Shown: positions 11,547 through 25,000 of the stretch, one piece after another | Layout: each line of letters starts with the position of its first letter | Position numbering within the stretch: position 1 is the stretch's first letter | DNA from: Neoceratodus forsteri | Taxonomy: Eukaryota > Chordata > Ceratodontiformes > Ceratodontidae | Reading direction: 5' to 3' | NCBI GenBank assembly: GCA_016271365.2 | Contig: CM057453.1 | Span: 502,299,001-502,363,000 of the forward strand | DNA: 64,000 nucleotides | Notes under the pieces: model-generated | Seen by the model: the letters and a program-made list of their open reading frames with translations, nothing else | Databases searched by the model: none | What the model was told of the DNA's origin: nothing | Made by a program: the position numbers and the translations under genes

Positions 11547-12529
11547 TATTATACAATGGCTCATTTGTAAAACAAAGGAAAAAAAAAAGATTGAAAAAGT
11601 ACATTTAAAGTATTTTTTGTCATATTTTTAATGGGTAAAGTTACTTTATAGAAAAATAGTGTGTATTTCTTGTTTTAGCCAATAGGTGGAGCTGCTGTGT
11701 TTTCATGTGGCTCTGTACTCCTCATAGAAACGTGTTGTCAGTGCTGCTAATCTTTTGTCATCATGTGCCCTGTACCCTCATTGTTTATGTTTTGTGCAGC
11801 AGACGGTTTTCAGTTGTTTTCATTTTTTTCTACGTTTGTGTTCCCCTGACCCGCCTTTTATCCTGCTGCTTTCATGAACGCAATATTGACCTCCGCCTCA
11901 CTGCTCGTTACGACCACTTGCCTGCTGCCTTGAAGATACCTTCAAAATGAAAGGAAAGGATGCAGGAAGGTGGTAGGGAGAATATTTGTTTTAGTTGGTA
12001 AGGTTTAATGTTAAAAAAAGGAACAAAGTGACTCAAAGAGCGAGCAAGTGAGAGCCACGTGGTGTCTGTTTGAAGATACGCTCGCTCGCTGACAGTGAAA
12101 ACGCTCATACAGAGTGGCTTTGTTTTACTTTAATTAGCTGAAGTGACTAAATCTATACAAGTACTAGGGATAAAGTGTATGGGGGGAGTTGATTTCCTAC
12201 TTTTTTTTTTTTTAATTTACGTTTATTGACAACAATCAGGTACATCATATTTGTACACTCAGTTTAAATCCATGTAAAAAGCATATAAGAAAACAGCTAT
12301 GCTACTAAATTATGTATTTAGTCACATTACTTCTTAATTCATTAGAAGACAATGTCTTATTTTAGGCAGTCAAAATTCCTTCAGTGTTATGGCTCCAGTT
12401 GATGTATGTTTGCCTCTTAGAATCATATCACCTCCTGCATATCTTCTCCCTCCCAACCCCCTCCCCCCAATCAGGGATTACCCTTGTAGCAGGTAAAATA
12501 CCTGTTTGTGTTGTAAGGTAGTTAAGGGG

Positions 12530-15500
12530 TTATTCATTAAGTTCACTGTTGGAGCCATGCCAGATCTCCCATCTAGTCCACCTTCTTATGTATAAAGCGG
12601 TTCTGTTATCGATTTTGTAGGTGAGTTCATCTAATTCAGATATGCTAGTCACTACTTTTATCCAGGCTTGTTTGGTAGGGGGATTAGGGTTTAGCCATCT
12701 TTTCATGATGGCCTTATATGCAGCGGTTATTAGGATGGCCCAGAGGTACAGTGAGTCTGCATCTCTCAGCCCCATAGTGGGGGTCTCCCAAGATTATTGA
12801 GGGCCACCTTAGCGGCAGTTGCAGAGAAAAAATGTTTTCAACAGCCCCAGAAACCTCTCTCCAGAAGCCTTGTAGGCTACTGCAGGTCCAAAAGATATGT
12901 AGATGACCTGCTTCCAGTGTTCCGCAACCCTTCCAGCATTCTGATGTGTTGTTTGGATTTCTTTTGCTTATTATTTGGGGGGTAAGGAAAAAGCGGACCC
13001 TGACCCTCCAGGTAAACTCTTGCCAATGGGGGGATTGTGTTGTCTTTTAGCAAGGCAGAAGATGCGATCCCAGTTGGATTCCACAGGGTCATGGGCTGCC
13101 TCCTCCCTCCATTTTGTTTTGATTTTAGCTAGTGGGTCCCCTTTTAAAGTAGACAAAGCTTTATATAAGTGGGAAATCATTCCCCTTTGGTTATTAGTTT
13201 TCTTGTTTTCCTGTATGGCCAGGAGCACAGTCGTGGCCCTCACTGGATCAGTGTCCTTTTTTTGTAACCTGGAGATATAGGACCTGGCCTGTAGATACCT
13301 AAAGTGATCTGAATTTTGTAGCCCATATCTGTTTTTAAGGGAGCCAAAGTCCAGGAGCGTATCACCTTGCCAGAACTGGGACAGGTATCTCAGTCCTGCC
13401 CTATCCCATGTTCGGAAGGTACAGTCTAGAAGGCCCAGTTGGAAATCTGGGTCCCACGCCAGTCTCTTCAGAGGCCACACAGAAGTTTTTAGTTTGTACT
13501 TCTGCCATATTCTATGGACCAACCGGGTAGTATCTCTGACCAAAGTGAGGTCTGGGTAAGGGAGTTTGTGTGTTGGTGATCGTCATTAGTCTAGTTTCAA
13601 GGGGCAGGAACCCCTTTCCTTTCTCCTCCTCCCTTTCCATAATCTGCCATCCTGATCGGGAGTTAGAGTTGGACCATAATAGGGCATTTTTTAGTTGTAC
13701 TGCGAGAAAATAGTCCTCTAAATCTGGGAGGGACTGCCCTCCTTTGTCTCGGTGGGTTTGCAAAATTTTTAAGTTTATTCGGGTCTTTTGTTATTCCAAA
13801 TAAACTTGGAAAGCAGTTTATTCCATGTCTGAAAAACCGACTTATGGATATATGATTGTAGGCATTGGAATAGGTAAAGAAACCTAGGAAGCACATTCAT
13901 TCTCAATGTGTGTATCCTGAAATGTATGGGTAAGTTTATCAGGGACCACCTTTCAAAGTCTTTTTCAGGTTATTTATTAGGGGGATATAATTTGCAGTAA
14001 AGAGCTGCGAATATTGCTTTGTGATGTAAGCCCCTAGGTATTTCATCTTGTGTGCTTTCCAGTTCAGGAGGAGGAGGGAGCATACTTCCTCAGTAGGTTT
14101 ATAGAAGAAGGTAAGCACCTCAGTCTTATTCTTTTTTAAGGAGTATCTCTCATGTCTCCCAAACTCTTCCAGGATGGCCCAGACCTGTTTCATGGATTGG
14201 TGAGGGTGGGTGAGGCTCAGCAACACGTCATCCGCGTATAAAGATATTTTTTTGTGCAGTTCCCCTACTGTCACCCCCTCTGCTCTCCAAACAGCTTCCG
14301 CAAGTGGTTCAATGTAAAGGGCAAACAAAAGAGGTGACAGGGGGCAACCTTGACAAGTGCCCCTGCCCAGGTTAAATCTCTCAGAGATTCCCCCCGTTCA
14401 CCCGGACGTAGGCCTGGGGTCTAGTGTAGAGTGTCTGAATGGCATTTATAAAGGGAAGGGGGAATCCCCTATGTTCTAGGACCGCAAACAGGAAACTCCA
14501 GGAAACCCTATCAAAAGCCTTTTCAGCATCTAAGCTCATCAGACATGTCGGGGCGCCGGAGTTTTTAATTATATCCACTAAGTTTACAGTGGACCTAACA
14601 CTGTCAGGAGCCTGGCGATCAGTAATAAAGCTAGTCTGGTCCATATGGATTAAGTTCGGTAAAATGGGATTTAGTCTAGAGGCTATTATGGAGGTGAATA
14701 TTTTATAATCCAAGTTGAGAAGGGATATGGGGTGGTAAGACTCACAAAGTGTAGGGTCCTTTCCTTCCTTATGTATGATAGAAATAGTGGCATATTGCCA
14801 TGAAGGGGGGATTGGATTGGCCTCCTCCCAGATGCTTGTATACACATCCAGGAGGATAAGGAAGGTCTCTGATTCGAAGGTTTTATAAAATTCTGCACCA
14901 AAACCATCTGGTCCTGGGCATTTTGCAGTTTTTAAATTCCTTATTGTGTGTCTGATCTCTTGTTGTGTGATGGGCCTGGATAGGAGCTTCACGGCATCTG
15001 GGGAAAGGGAGGGTAGAAGCAGGCAATCCAGGTATCTCATCTTCTCCCGGGACAGGGATTCCTCTTGGGTGAGTACAGTTTGGTGTAATAGGCCACGAAT
15101 GCTTCCACAATTTCAGTGGCTTGGGCGACTTCCCGGCCATGGTAGGGAGATACTATTTTGGTGATCATTGCTCTGGCTGCGTACTGCCTAAGTCTATAGG
15201 CTAGTAGTTTGGTGCCTTTGGGACCACCCTCGTAGTATTTCTGTTTCAGGTAGAATAAGGCTTTCTCTGTTTGTAGTTTTTGTAATTTTTGTAGTTGAGT
15301 TTTACTTTCAGATAGCTTATTGTCCCTTTCTAGGCCCAACTTAATTTTTTGGGCTCCTTCCAATTCTTTAATCTGAGAAGCAAGTTCCTGTTGCTTCTGT
15401 CTCATCAGCTTCTTCCTATGAGTGGCTATGGCAATTAGTTTGCCTCTAACAGTGGCCTTGAGGGTGTCCCATAAAATCTGCAGGGTGATTCCTGGTGTGT

Positions 15501-16330
15501 TGTTGTCACTTAGGGTTCTTTTAAAGTGTTGTCTGAGTTCCTCAACAATCTCTTTGTCCTGATAGAAGGGAGGTATTCAGCCTCCAATGGGATTTTCTTT
15601 TGGGCAGCCCCAAGTCTATCTCCAGGAAAAGCGGGCTATGGTCTGATAAGATAGAGGTTCCCACCCACATAGAGGAGAAGTAGGGGAGGTCCCTTGCAAA
15701 GGTGAAGAACATATCTAGCTTAGAAAAAATATAGAATCTCGGGGAGTAGCAAGTAAATTCTTTGCTGTTGGGGTACGTCTCCCGCCATATATCTGCTATA
15801 CCCATCTGATCCAGTAGCAGCTTGAAAGCCCGAGTTCTATTGAGCTCAGGTTTGGATATTTGGGATGTGGTGTCCAGCTCCCTGTTTAGTACTATATTCC
15901 AGTCACCTCCCATTACCAAAACTCCTTTAGCCTTTTCAGCAATCAGTTGTAACAGTGCCACATAGAATGAGGTCGGGGACCCCAGAGGGGTGCACACATT
16001 TACCAGGGTGACCTCTTGGTCTTGGACTGTCCCTATTACTATAAGGTTTCTTGCTCCGGGGTCCTCAACCACCTCCTGTAGTTGAAAGGGCAGGGCAGCT
16101 GACAACAGAATTGCTACCCCTCTCTTTCTGCCCCCAGGAAGGGATGAGTGAAACAACTGGGGAAATGCTCTAGACTTTAGCTTTTGGGTTTCCGAAGGGG
16201 TTAGATGGGTTTCCTGCAGGAAGACTGCTTCGCATCTTTGGGTAGCCAGTACCGCTGGAGTTGTTTCGTCTTACTAGGACTCAAACATCTATTTATGTTA
16301 AAAGAAAAGACTTTGGATAAGTGGCTAGCT
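12530..16330 (-). pseudogene. L1 ORF2 (endonuclease-RT-C-terminal domain), decayed
   Basis: On the minus strand the endonuclease starts with FNINRCLSPSKTKQLQRYW near 16290. Next are FLQETHL near 16210, GGDWNIVLNREL near 15900 and ILSDHSPLFLEID near 15640. A linker with a KALFYLKQKYYEGG motif follows near 15250. RT motifs then come in order: GPDGFGAEFYKTF near 14895, QTSFITDRQ near 14635, LDAEKAFDRVSW near 14540, SPLLFALYIEPL near 14320, and an intact YADD at 14227-14238. A GGQSLPDLEDYFLAVQLKNA motif lies near 13720, and a C-terminal part ends at 12530. At least six frame changes split the gene. It would have copied the element's RNA at a nicked target; here it is a relic. Confidence 0.88.
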
Positions 16331-17397
16331 ATTTGCAGGTCTTCTCATTTTAACTGCTGGCTTCCAAATTGAGCTGCTACCACCATTGTAACATGAGTGA
16401 ACATCATATGTACCCTGAAATGACTCAAACATTATAACAAGATAACAGTTCAACCATCTTCCTATGTCTGACAAAGATTCAAACAAGTAACTAAACTGGT
16501 CCTCTGGCCTCTTCCAATGTCGAGCCTTGAGCAGAGTAAGTAATCGGTTCATCATGGCTGAGGAACCTCAAAGCCATGATTTCTGATGTTCTCTGGATTG
16601 ACTTCCGAGGTGTGGCTGAGTGGTGTGCCTCAGCAGAGGAACATTCGTCCTTGCTGGACCGATAAGGGAGCTCGGGGGTGCAATGAGGACTCCCTGTGGC
16701 CTCCAGACATGGTCTTTGGTGTGGCCATCCTCTCGTTTGTCAGGATTCCTCTGTGGTGTCATCTGTTGTGCAGACCCCTCCTCCCCATCCAGTTTATTTT
16801 GAAATCACCCTCACCCTAAAGATCAAAATAGTTAGGCCTAGACAGGGCTCATCTACAGTCTTTTCGATTTGCCCTAGATCTCCCCCCCAAGATCTCCTGT
16901 GTCCCCCTCCCCGGCCCAAGGACTCCTCATGCATCGCGTGATGTGGCCAGACTGTTTGGGTTCTCTGTTTTAAGGCAGGCCCCATTCCACCACAATACCT
17001 CTGAGGGAGAAGGGCCTGACTTCACCAAGAAGGGTAGAGGATCCCCAATGCTGGTCAGCCGGACTGCCGGTTCTCCTACAGGTAACCCTTCCCCCCCACC
17101 CCTCCCCCGAAGCAAAGCACGGCAAAGTGCCAGAATTTGTAAAAATGCTGGTTGCCCTTAAAAGATCTTACAGTTTAGAAGTTTAGTTCACAAGCAGGTG
17201 CAGTCAATAGTTCGTTTTACTGTTGCCGCGGTTCCGTAGGAGAAGAGTTAAAAATACTTACTATGGGTTCATTTGCTAATACCTTTGCCAGGTCATTGGG
17301 GTCCAGATATTCTCTGTGGGGGCTCGTTATCAAGGGGAATAGCAGGGTGGGGCAGAGACATGGCTGTGGGTTTTCAAAACCTGATGATGCATTCGAG

Positions 17398-18543
17398 TCA
17401 TCTGGGGCTTTGATTCCCTTCAGTAATTAATCCTGGAACAGGTGGGGGATCGTCTCCATCTTCCGACATGTCTGGTTCCTGGAAGTGTTTCGCTCCTCTA
17501 TTTACTGCAGTCGGGTCTCTGTATTTTTGGATCATGGTGGAAATGGCGCGTAGAGTTGTCTGGGGTATCCATTGTGTGGATCCTTTCTTCATGGTTCCTT
17601 TCTGCGTGATCGACCAGGCTGAGGAAAGGAAATCTCTCTCTAGCTTCTCTTTCACCATCGGTGGGTTTGTAACACCAAGACCTTCGAGGAAAGGTGCTGC
17701 TGCCAGGAGGTCTTTGAAAATTCTGTTTTCCTGTGGGGTAACAAGCTTGATTCTGGCTGGGTATCAGACCTGCACTTTAAAATTCTTAGCCCTCAGTTGT
17801 TTAATTAAGGGCCATAGGGTTCTGCGAACTTCCTGTACTCCCGACGTGTGGTCATTGTCGAGGGTGATCCTGTGGCCTTTGTATGTGAGAGAGCTTTGCT
17901 GCCAGGCTCATCTAAGTAGGTCTTCTTTACTTTTAAATAAGGTTAGATGGGCGATGAAGGACCGGGGCCTTGCATCAGGGTTTTGTGGCCGTGGGCCTAG
18001 GGATCGATGTGCTCAGTCCATTTCAAGATCAAGATTCTCTGGCAGCTTAAGTGTTTCTCTAAGAAGGGCCTGAAGAAAGTTGATGGTGTCTGTGGCTTTA
18101 TCTTCTAATCCTTCCGGGACCCCGTAAATCCGAATATTCTGCCTTCTACTCCTCCCTTCTAAGTCGTCAATGCGTCAGGTAAGTTCCCGGTCCCGGGCCA
18201 GCAAGTAAAGGAAGAGACGGTCATGTCTATCTGTTTGCTCTAGCGCCTGACCAAGCCCCAGCTCCAACTGTTCCGTTTTATGATCGATCTGATTTAGATC
18301 CGATCGCAGCTCCAAAAGGGTATGGTCTATTTTTGTGACCATACGTGCTGTCTGCTTGATCATCTTGACTAGGTCTTCTTGTGGTGGGTCATGGTGAGGC
18401 GAGGTCTGTTGTAGATCGGACTCCGGATCTCAAGTCTCTGGAATTGCATCAGTGTCAGCTTGGAGCATTTCTCTGAGCTTCTGCATTGGGGTTCCCGGAG
18501 GTGTCCCAAGTTTGTTTCTCTTCTGTTTGGCCGGGGATGCCAT
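17398..18543 (-). pseudogene. L1 ORF1 (RNA-binding protein), inactivated by stops
   Basis: The minus-strand ATG at 18543 starts M-A-S-P-A-K-Q-K-R-N-K. One frame continues to the stop at 17398, 381 codons in all, so no net frameshift has occurred. Premature stops interrupt it, including TGA at 18430-18432 and 18175-18177. After a helical coiled-coil-like stretch (K-I-D-H-T-L-L-E-L-R-S-D-L, about 18290-18330) comes R-I-D-D-L-E-G-R-S-R-R-Q-N-I-R-I near 18125-18170. That is the hallmark opening of the L1 ORF1 RRM-like domain. The C-terminal part reads on to 17398. The normal product coats LINE RNA as a trimer. Several stops arise at plausible CpG or single-base decay sites. Confidence 0.82.
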
Positions 18544-18619
18544 TTCTAGAGCGGCAATTTATTTAGATTGTTGTCGATGGGGAAAAGGAGCACTAGGGTT
18601 AAACCGCCATTTCAGACGA

Positions 18620-18627
18620 TGACGTCA
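18620..18627. promoter_or_regulatory. CRE-type palindrome TGACGTCA at the L1 5' end
   Basis: A perfect TGACGTCA lies about 15-22 bases inside the 5' boundary of the L1, where an internal promoter is expected. CREB/ATF proteins bind this palindrome in general. Function here is inferred only from position. Confidence 0.45.
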
Positions 18628-18659
18628 CCGGAAGTCCCTTGTTTTCCTACTTGATGCAA

Positions 18660-19138
18660 ATGTGGCCCATTGTTTTAGGAGCGAGCACGGCAGTTTTGAA
18701 CTCAGAAGACGCTCATAGAATTTCACCAGAGAAAGTTAGACATGGTACATTCAGCGCTTCACTTCATTTTTGTTGTATTTGTTTTTATAAATTGGGATTC
18801 ACTTGTGAACTTGTTGGAGCTAAGTGTGGAATGCATTATTAGTGCTGGAACAACTGAATCTCACCCCTGAAGGGATGACTGGGGGCTTTATAAGTAGACA
18901 GGGCAGTGCAGGTACTGGGCAGTGGGCAGTCATTCTTTTTAATGCTTGTATGTGTGATGTGGTCATGTGTGTGCTGGGACAAGATCCGTGATATTACGCC
19001 AGGATAACATCACAGGTCCAGTCCCAGACTGACTAATCAGAGTCCAGCATTTTTTCTTTCCATTGTATAATCAAATACGTTGCCCTGACAGTCTAGTGAT
19101 CCCCACTGCCTCACCCAGTCATGGCACAATTTCAGTGT
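18660..19138. other. No gene; one satellite monomer
   Basis: There is no coding signal. A single ~60-bp satellite monomer (GTATAATC...CCTGACAGTCTAGTGATCC) lies at about 19065-19135. A short CTGGGAC/GTCCCAG inverted pair flanks about 18977-19029. Confidence 0.45.
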
Positions 19139-19255
19139 TTGGGGAATAGTGATGGGGCATTTAGTGCTTGTGTGACTTTTGTACTTTTTGTGGCTTTACT
19201 CTATTCCCACCCTTGAATAGTAGGTATGTAGGTAGCAATTTGTAGGGAACAGAAG
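19139..19255. repeat. Repeat B2 of the split-repeat element
   Basis: About 117 bases containing GCATTTAGTGCTTGTGTG and GTACTTTTTGTGGCTTTACT. They match 19425-19545 at roughly 80-85% by eye. Confidence 0.75.
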
Positions 19256-19311
19256 GCATGAACAAGGGTGAGAAGAGCGCCGGAGGAGGAGGAGGAGGAG
19301 GGGATCGTGGT

Positions 19312-19419
19312 GGACAAAAAACACTCCCTAAGCAAGGGAGGTGTGTTATTGAGGGGTTTAAGTAGAGGTTGTGAGAGGAGCTATTCCCCACATTGAACCT
19401 CGGGCTTAAGCCCTCCCAT
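19312..19419. repeat. Repeat A2 of the split-repeat element
   Basis: Runs from GGACAAAAAACACTCCCTAA to CGGGCTTAAGCCCTCCCAT. It is nearly identical to 25001-25110, with about four differences and one indel. Confidence 0.85.
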
Positions 19420-19424
19420 TCAAT

Positions 19425-19545
19425 GTTTCAGTAATAGCGATGGTGTATTTAGTGCTTGTGTACCTTGTAGTACTTTTTGTGGCTTTACTCTATCCTACCG
19501 TTGAGCAGTAGGTATGTAGTTGGTAATTTGTAGGGAATAGAAAGC
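19425..19545. repeat. Repeat B1 of the split-repeat element
   Basis: Second copy of repeat B, directly next to A2. Its right edge is at GGGAATAGAAAGC. Confidence 0.75.
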
Positions 19546-19549
19546 CCAA

Positions 19550-21841
19550 AAAGATACCTCCTCCAACTCAAGGAGAGTATGACCGCTGGCACTCAGGAGA
19601 GGAAAATCCCCAAGGGGGCGGAAACCTCTGAGAACCCATAGTCATTGGTTTGTCCATCCTGTAGGCATACTAAGAGGAGAAGGACCTAGGTTCTAGTAAC
19701 CATAGCTAATTTTTGAGGAAGGTGAGCTTCTTGGAGAGATGATGGTCCATCCTCGATCCATGGACGATGTAGTTTGGATGACAATCCTGAGGCTGAAGAA
19801 GTAGGTCTTTTCTGAAGGAGTGGTGGAATCCTAAGTGTGAAGCAGATCCAGTTGAAGAAAGGTAAATGAAGTTCAGATTTCCAAGGTGATGAAGGATACT
19901 TGTCCAAAAGGATTACAGGGACATAATGAGCAGGGCGAGCATGATTTGATTGATATACTACCAGACAGTGAATGGTGGGAAATGCAAAGAATGGTGAAGT
20001 CATAGGTGAATGATCCAACTTGTCATAATGTGTGATGTTCACAGTAAAGTCTGAAGGTAGGGAATTCAGTAGTGAGCGATAAGTTGGTAATTAAGCATCC
20101 ATGAAGTGGAAGAAGGCATCAAGTAGAGTCTTTGAGTGCCTGAGAAGAGAAATGTCATAAGTATTTTGTAGACAAATACAGGAAGATTGGCATATGCAGT
20201 CCAGAGGGTAATTGAATATATATATAGAGAATGATTGGAAGTTCAGTATGAGGAATTGGATAGCTTATTTGGGCGTTGATGTCGTAACTATACTTGTACG
20301 TGTTCTGCTGCTACACTGGCCAAAGTAAATATGGGTAGTTCTGTGGTGTCATTGCTTGTGAGCTGCAGTGAGGCAGCTATGGCTCATTAGGTTTACATGC
20401 ACTCCAATGCCTAAATACTTAAGAGAAGCTTGTAAGCGGGTATATGGAAGTGTCAAGGCTGGGTTGGTAGTGAAGTCGAGTCGTGTGAAACATCTGAGGA
20501 TCTTAGTGCTATAGTTGATTAAGACCTGTAGAGAGGTAAGAGTGGGATCGTGAATTCGCTGTAATGGTTGCGCATTTCTGGATTGAGAATCGGAGGAGCC
20601 TGCTCTTGGTGAAAGTCTTCACTGGAAGAAGTAATGGAGATAATTTGTGAAGGGTAGACTAGAAGGACCTCTGGATGGGCCGCCAAATTGACTGGAGTAT
20701 GGTGATGTTCAGGAGCTAGAAAATGGTGGTTTGGAAGGCATAACAGTGGTAAAGCAGCTAGGCATGGGAGATCCAACGATGGAGTTCTGTGATGGCAGCT
20801 GTGAAAGTCTGAGTACAAGCAATGGCTGTTGAGAAGTAGGAGTCGAGTAAGGTGGTCAACAGTATCGATATTAGTAAGAGAGGCTGCAGAAGGTAAAACG
20901 TGTGATGTCCGTTGTGGTATGAGGTATCTTGCAATTCCCGGTATCCATAGTAGCAATAATGGTTACGAAATCAGAATGTAACAAAAGGATTTAAGTTCTT
21001 CCCATGTAGGAGGATAGCCTATGAGACATGGTAGACAGGAAAGTAACAATGATTGAATAGACAGGATTCATAGGGAGTATCCAATAGAGACGGATGAGAT
21101 CTTTCTCTTGTCCAGACGAATGAGAGTCCAGGAATGATCGTGAGGAGCTCAGTTGGGCAGTATATTAAACTCTATGATGACGTAAGCGTCTATGAGGCAG
21201 ATTATCCAAGGGATGTATGCTAGAAGTGATTTTCCTCAAGAGTAATGAACAAGTGATCCATCGAGTAGTGGATGGGAACTGTTAGAATGGCCAGAGCAGG
21301 AATATGAAATGTATAAACAGGAGGAGTAGTTGACTAGGTACAGTAGGAATATTGACCGGAGATGGGGTAGTATGCCCAAAAGATCCATAGCAATCCGGAC
21401 GAAGCCCCGAGCCTGCAAGGCGATATAAAAGGCAGCAATACAAAGATGGAAGGAAAGTCTGGAGTGAATCTTGATGGAATGAAAGAATGATCCGGGGAAG
21501 GCGATGAGCCAGGCGAAGCTGGATGACATACAGTGCAGGAAGGAACAGGATCGAGTCAGATCTTCGGCAAACAGCAGCGGAATGCAGGAAGGCTGTAGCA
21601 AGGTATCAGAGGATGATCCACAGAAGGTCAAGGAGTGAAGCCAAGCACCAAGAGCATCTGAGCTGAGACACATGAGTCCCACATCTGACAAAGGTTTCAA
21701 ACGATGAGAGAAAAGGATGGAAGGTGCTGGAGCAATGAAAGACCAGGTTCCCATGTCTGTAAAATAAAATGAGCTTGTATAGCAGCCGGACGGGGGGACC
21801 TGCAGCAAGAAAGTCCGTGAGGCTGTCTACCCGGATTGAGA

Positions 21842-21878
<37 letters not shown>

Positions 21879-24800
21879 AACAAGCTGGCAAGATCCACAT
21901 CATGAGGGAAATGAGGCCAAAGGGATTAGAGAACGAAGGCATATGGAAGTGCAGGATGGAGACTGGAGAGGAAGGAGGACATTCAGAGCAGAGGGGTCCT
22001 GTATCTGGAGGGAAGCTGTAATTGGGTAGGAGGTAGAAAATGCAGAGGGATGAACTTTCATGTGCAGATGCAGGCTCCTAAGCAAGGGTGTTGAGGTGAG
22101 AAGACCCGGACATGACACGCCAGATAATGTATAACGGGGGCAAATTCGGTAAATGGTTCAGGTCCAAGAGGGAGGAGAAGGCGGTGGTCCAGTATAGACC
22201 ATCCAAAGTTGAAACAGACAATTGCAGAAACTAGTTTCCAGTCCCAGTAATCGAGGAGAGATAACCAGTAACCAATATCATTAGGCAGAGGTAGGATGAT
22301 GGAGGCAACTGAGAGGATGAGATTTTGCTCCAGATGGGAGTGGCATCTGGGTGTGAGCCAGAGACAGTATGGAACCACTGGAGTCACATAATCAGGCAAC
22401 CAAACCAAGTAGTCAGAGCATGAAGACCAACATACGAAGCCTGTAGGAAATGTTGGGAGGTGGAAGGCAATTGAGGTATAAACTCCCATTCCTGATGAGG
22501 AGTGGCAACCTGCCTCAGGTATGGGAAGCAGAGCGTGGAAACAGTCAAAGCAGATGCAGGCTCTAAGCCATGTAAGTTTGCGAGGTAGGACCATGTATCA
22601 AGGCTGCAGACCAGGTAAGATGGAGAAGGCAAGTCGGGCAAAGTCAGGTTCCTGAAGGGAAGCAGCATCCGGGTAGCAGGCTGAGAATGCGTACAGTTAA
22701 AGTAGTTGAATGGATATTCAGATACCCATCGGTGACAGCTGAGGCAGGATGTTCTTGACTTGAGGCAGCCAGACATAAGTAGGATGATGAAGGCATATGG
22801 GGTGAAGAAGTTCCGTTCCTGAAAGAAAGCGGCAACTGGTATGAGGTAGAAAGGCATGTTAAGACTCAGTAGATTGCAGACATGGATCCCATCCCCGGTA
22901 GCCAGGGTGAGCTAACCTGCACTCAATGCCGCCAAGCAGAGTTAGAGACCGAGGATGTCAGGTGAGTAAGTAGTAGGAGGTAGTGATTATAATGGAATCC
23001 CATCACCGGCAGACAAGGGAAGCCCTAACTTCACTCAGCACCTCAGCAGGCGCAAGTTAGGGACAGAGTCCGGAATACTGCTGGTATGGGCTGGCTGAAG
23101 GTGCAGAATGCTACTGTAGAGAGTGGAGTAGGGAATGAAATGAGATAGGCATGATGGACAGTAGACAAGTATGGTAGGACATACATAGCATGACAGGAAT
23201 GGGAGACATGGGAACAGGCAGAGCAGTAGAGAAGGTCCGGCTGTGGAGCAGTAACCATGCAGGGGAAGAAAGCCTCACTGTAACTGAGCAGAAGGCAGGG
23301 GGAAGGAACATGAGGGTGCATGCAACTGAGATCATAGGCATTAGAGCAGTTAGGTTATAACATCTAGGATCAGAGAATGGGAGCACGAACCCCCGCACCT
23401 CCTTCCCAGCACTCCACCCCAACCCCGATGTCCTGAGGCAAGTAGTGGAAATGGATCTGGACAGGGATGGGGACCACAAGCAGCAGACAGACAACTCCAC
23501 TGCCCCCCCCCACACCAGCAGGACCAAGGGCAAGCAAACGGAGTGGAACTAATGTTACACAACAGAGTACAGCAGCATGGAGGAAGATATTGCAGCGGGA
23601 GCTCCCCAAGCATCTAGTCTGAACACAGCAGCCCTGGTAAGAGTAAATGAGGAACTGCCTTCACAGGGCAAAGGCCGAGTATGGGAGCAGGAAGTCTGCA
23701 AACTCGCTGGACAAGGACAGGTTGTTGCAAGGAATGAGATGCGGGATAAAATATGAAAGCTGCAGTGCAGCAGGCAGTCAGTCAAGGGGCCACAGTAGAC
23801 ACCAGGAGTATGTGCAGGGAGCCAGGCAACATGACAAGGAAGCGTTATTGGGCATCCCACAGAAGTCTTCCACGTTCCCGCAGAAACGCAGGTACAGGCT
23901 GCAATGGGAAGGACAGGAGATATAAATCCACTCCGAAGGGGTGAGAAAACGCGTGGCTGTAAAATGGACGAAACAATGCAATAAATGAAGGGAATAGTAC
24001 TTGTTAGTTGGCAAAACATGGTCAAAATAAGCATAGGTCCACACAGTACATAACTCTTCTGTAAAATTAGTGATTCATGGTGGGTCATCCTTGGACCGCT
24101 GTTGAAGGGTTTCCTTGTGTTATATACCGTAGAAACGTACTCCCAGTTTCATCAACTAAATAGTACCATGGTAGGCTAATTTGATCAATGTAGGGTAAAC
24201 AGAATAAATAAAACACAGTAAGAAAATGTATGCAATGTAGATACTGAACTCAGCTAGCAGTTAATGTATTCCTTCAAGGCACACCATTCTAAGAGACACA
24301 GTGAGTTCAATGAATCATTCATATCAGAAGGCCTGTCAGCCCCGGAAGCTGGGCAAGACCCACACCAATCAATCAATCAATCACTATGGGAATTCGATTC
24401 AACTGGCAGTAGAAATTCTTGTATTGCTAGCACTGATGCAAAATGCAGCCAGAGTCCAAATAGCAACTCAGTGTTATGGAAAGATACTCTGTTAGGTATA
24501 TATCAAAGTATGGGGGCAGTGGTACTCATGGGAGAGAGCAGAGGCGCCACTGTGAATGAGGTAAAATGGAGTCCAGGCAGTGCGGGGGAGACATGCGTGC
24601 TGAGGGCGGGGAGGAGAACGGGATGCCATCATGGAACAGACAGGAAGCGAGTGTGCGTCGGGAGGAGATACAGAGGCGAGCATCGAAAAATGAAGAGGAG
24701 TCAGGGATGCTCTCAGAGGAGAAACTAGAGGGTGAGTGGATGCAGGTGGAAAGCCCAAAAAGGAAAGGCAGGGGAAGAACCTAGGAAACAATCAGGAGGA

Positions 24801-24990
24801 ATACAAGCGAAGGAGGGAGGGGGCGGAAAGAAGCTGCTGAGAGACAAACCAGGACATGGGAGAAAGCAAACAAAAACACAAAAACGGAGAAAAACAGAAG
24901 GACAAGAGGGAAGGGGAGACACACAAGGCACCAAAAACAAATGGATAGAGCAGCAGGAGCACAGAGAACAGCAAGCCACATGAGCCACGT
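19550..24990. other. Internal region of the split-repeat element; no gene recognised
   Basis: About 5.4 kb is purine-rich on the plus strand, with many short open frames on both strands. The longest minus-strand frames (up to 190 codons near 21236-21808) are low-complexity in Leu, Ser, Pro and Cys and look like antisense of purine-rich DNA. The plus strand near 24560-24980 gives a highly charged, Lys/Arg/Glu-rich stretch. I could not find RT, RNase H, recombinase, integrase or gag motifs. A (TCAA)n run of about five units occurs near 24367-24384. Confidence 0.45.
21838..21876. repeat. (AG)n microsatellite
   Basis: About 19 AG dinucleotides with one interruption. Confidence 0.9.
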
Positions 24991-25000
24991 AGGGAGACCA

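Larger units (their letters stand above)
12203..18642 (-). mobile_element. Near full-length L1 (Tx1/L1-type) LINE
   Basis: The element runs right to left: 5' UTR at about 18640, ORF1, ORF2, 3' UTR, then an A-tail seen as a T-run at 12201-12213. TTTCCTACTT occurs at both ends (12193-12202 and 18643-18652), a good candidate target-site duplication; its last Ts merge with the tail. The length of 6.44 kb is that of a complete vertebrate L1. About 1 kb separates the recognisable ORF1 end from the start of the endonuclease. Stops and frameshifts make it inactive. Confidence 0.85.

Noticed and set aside
21236..21808. 190-codon minus-strand open frame
   Set aside because: Low-complexity Leu/Ser/Phe composition opposite purine-rich DNA; no motif, no start or splice context.
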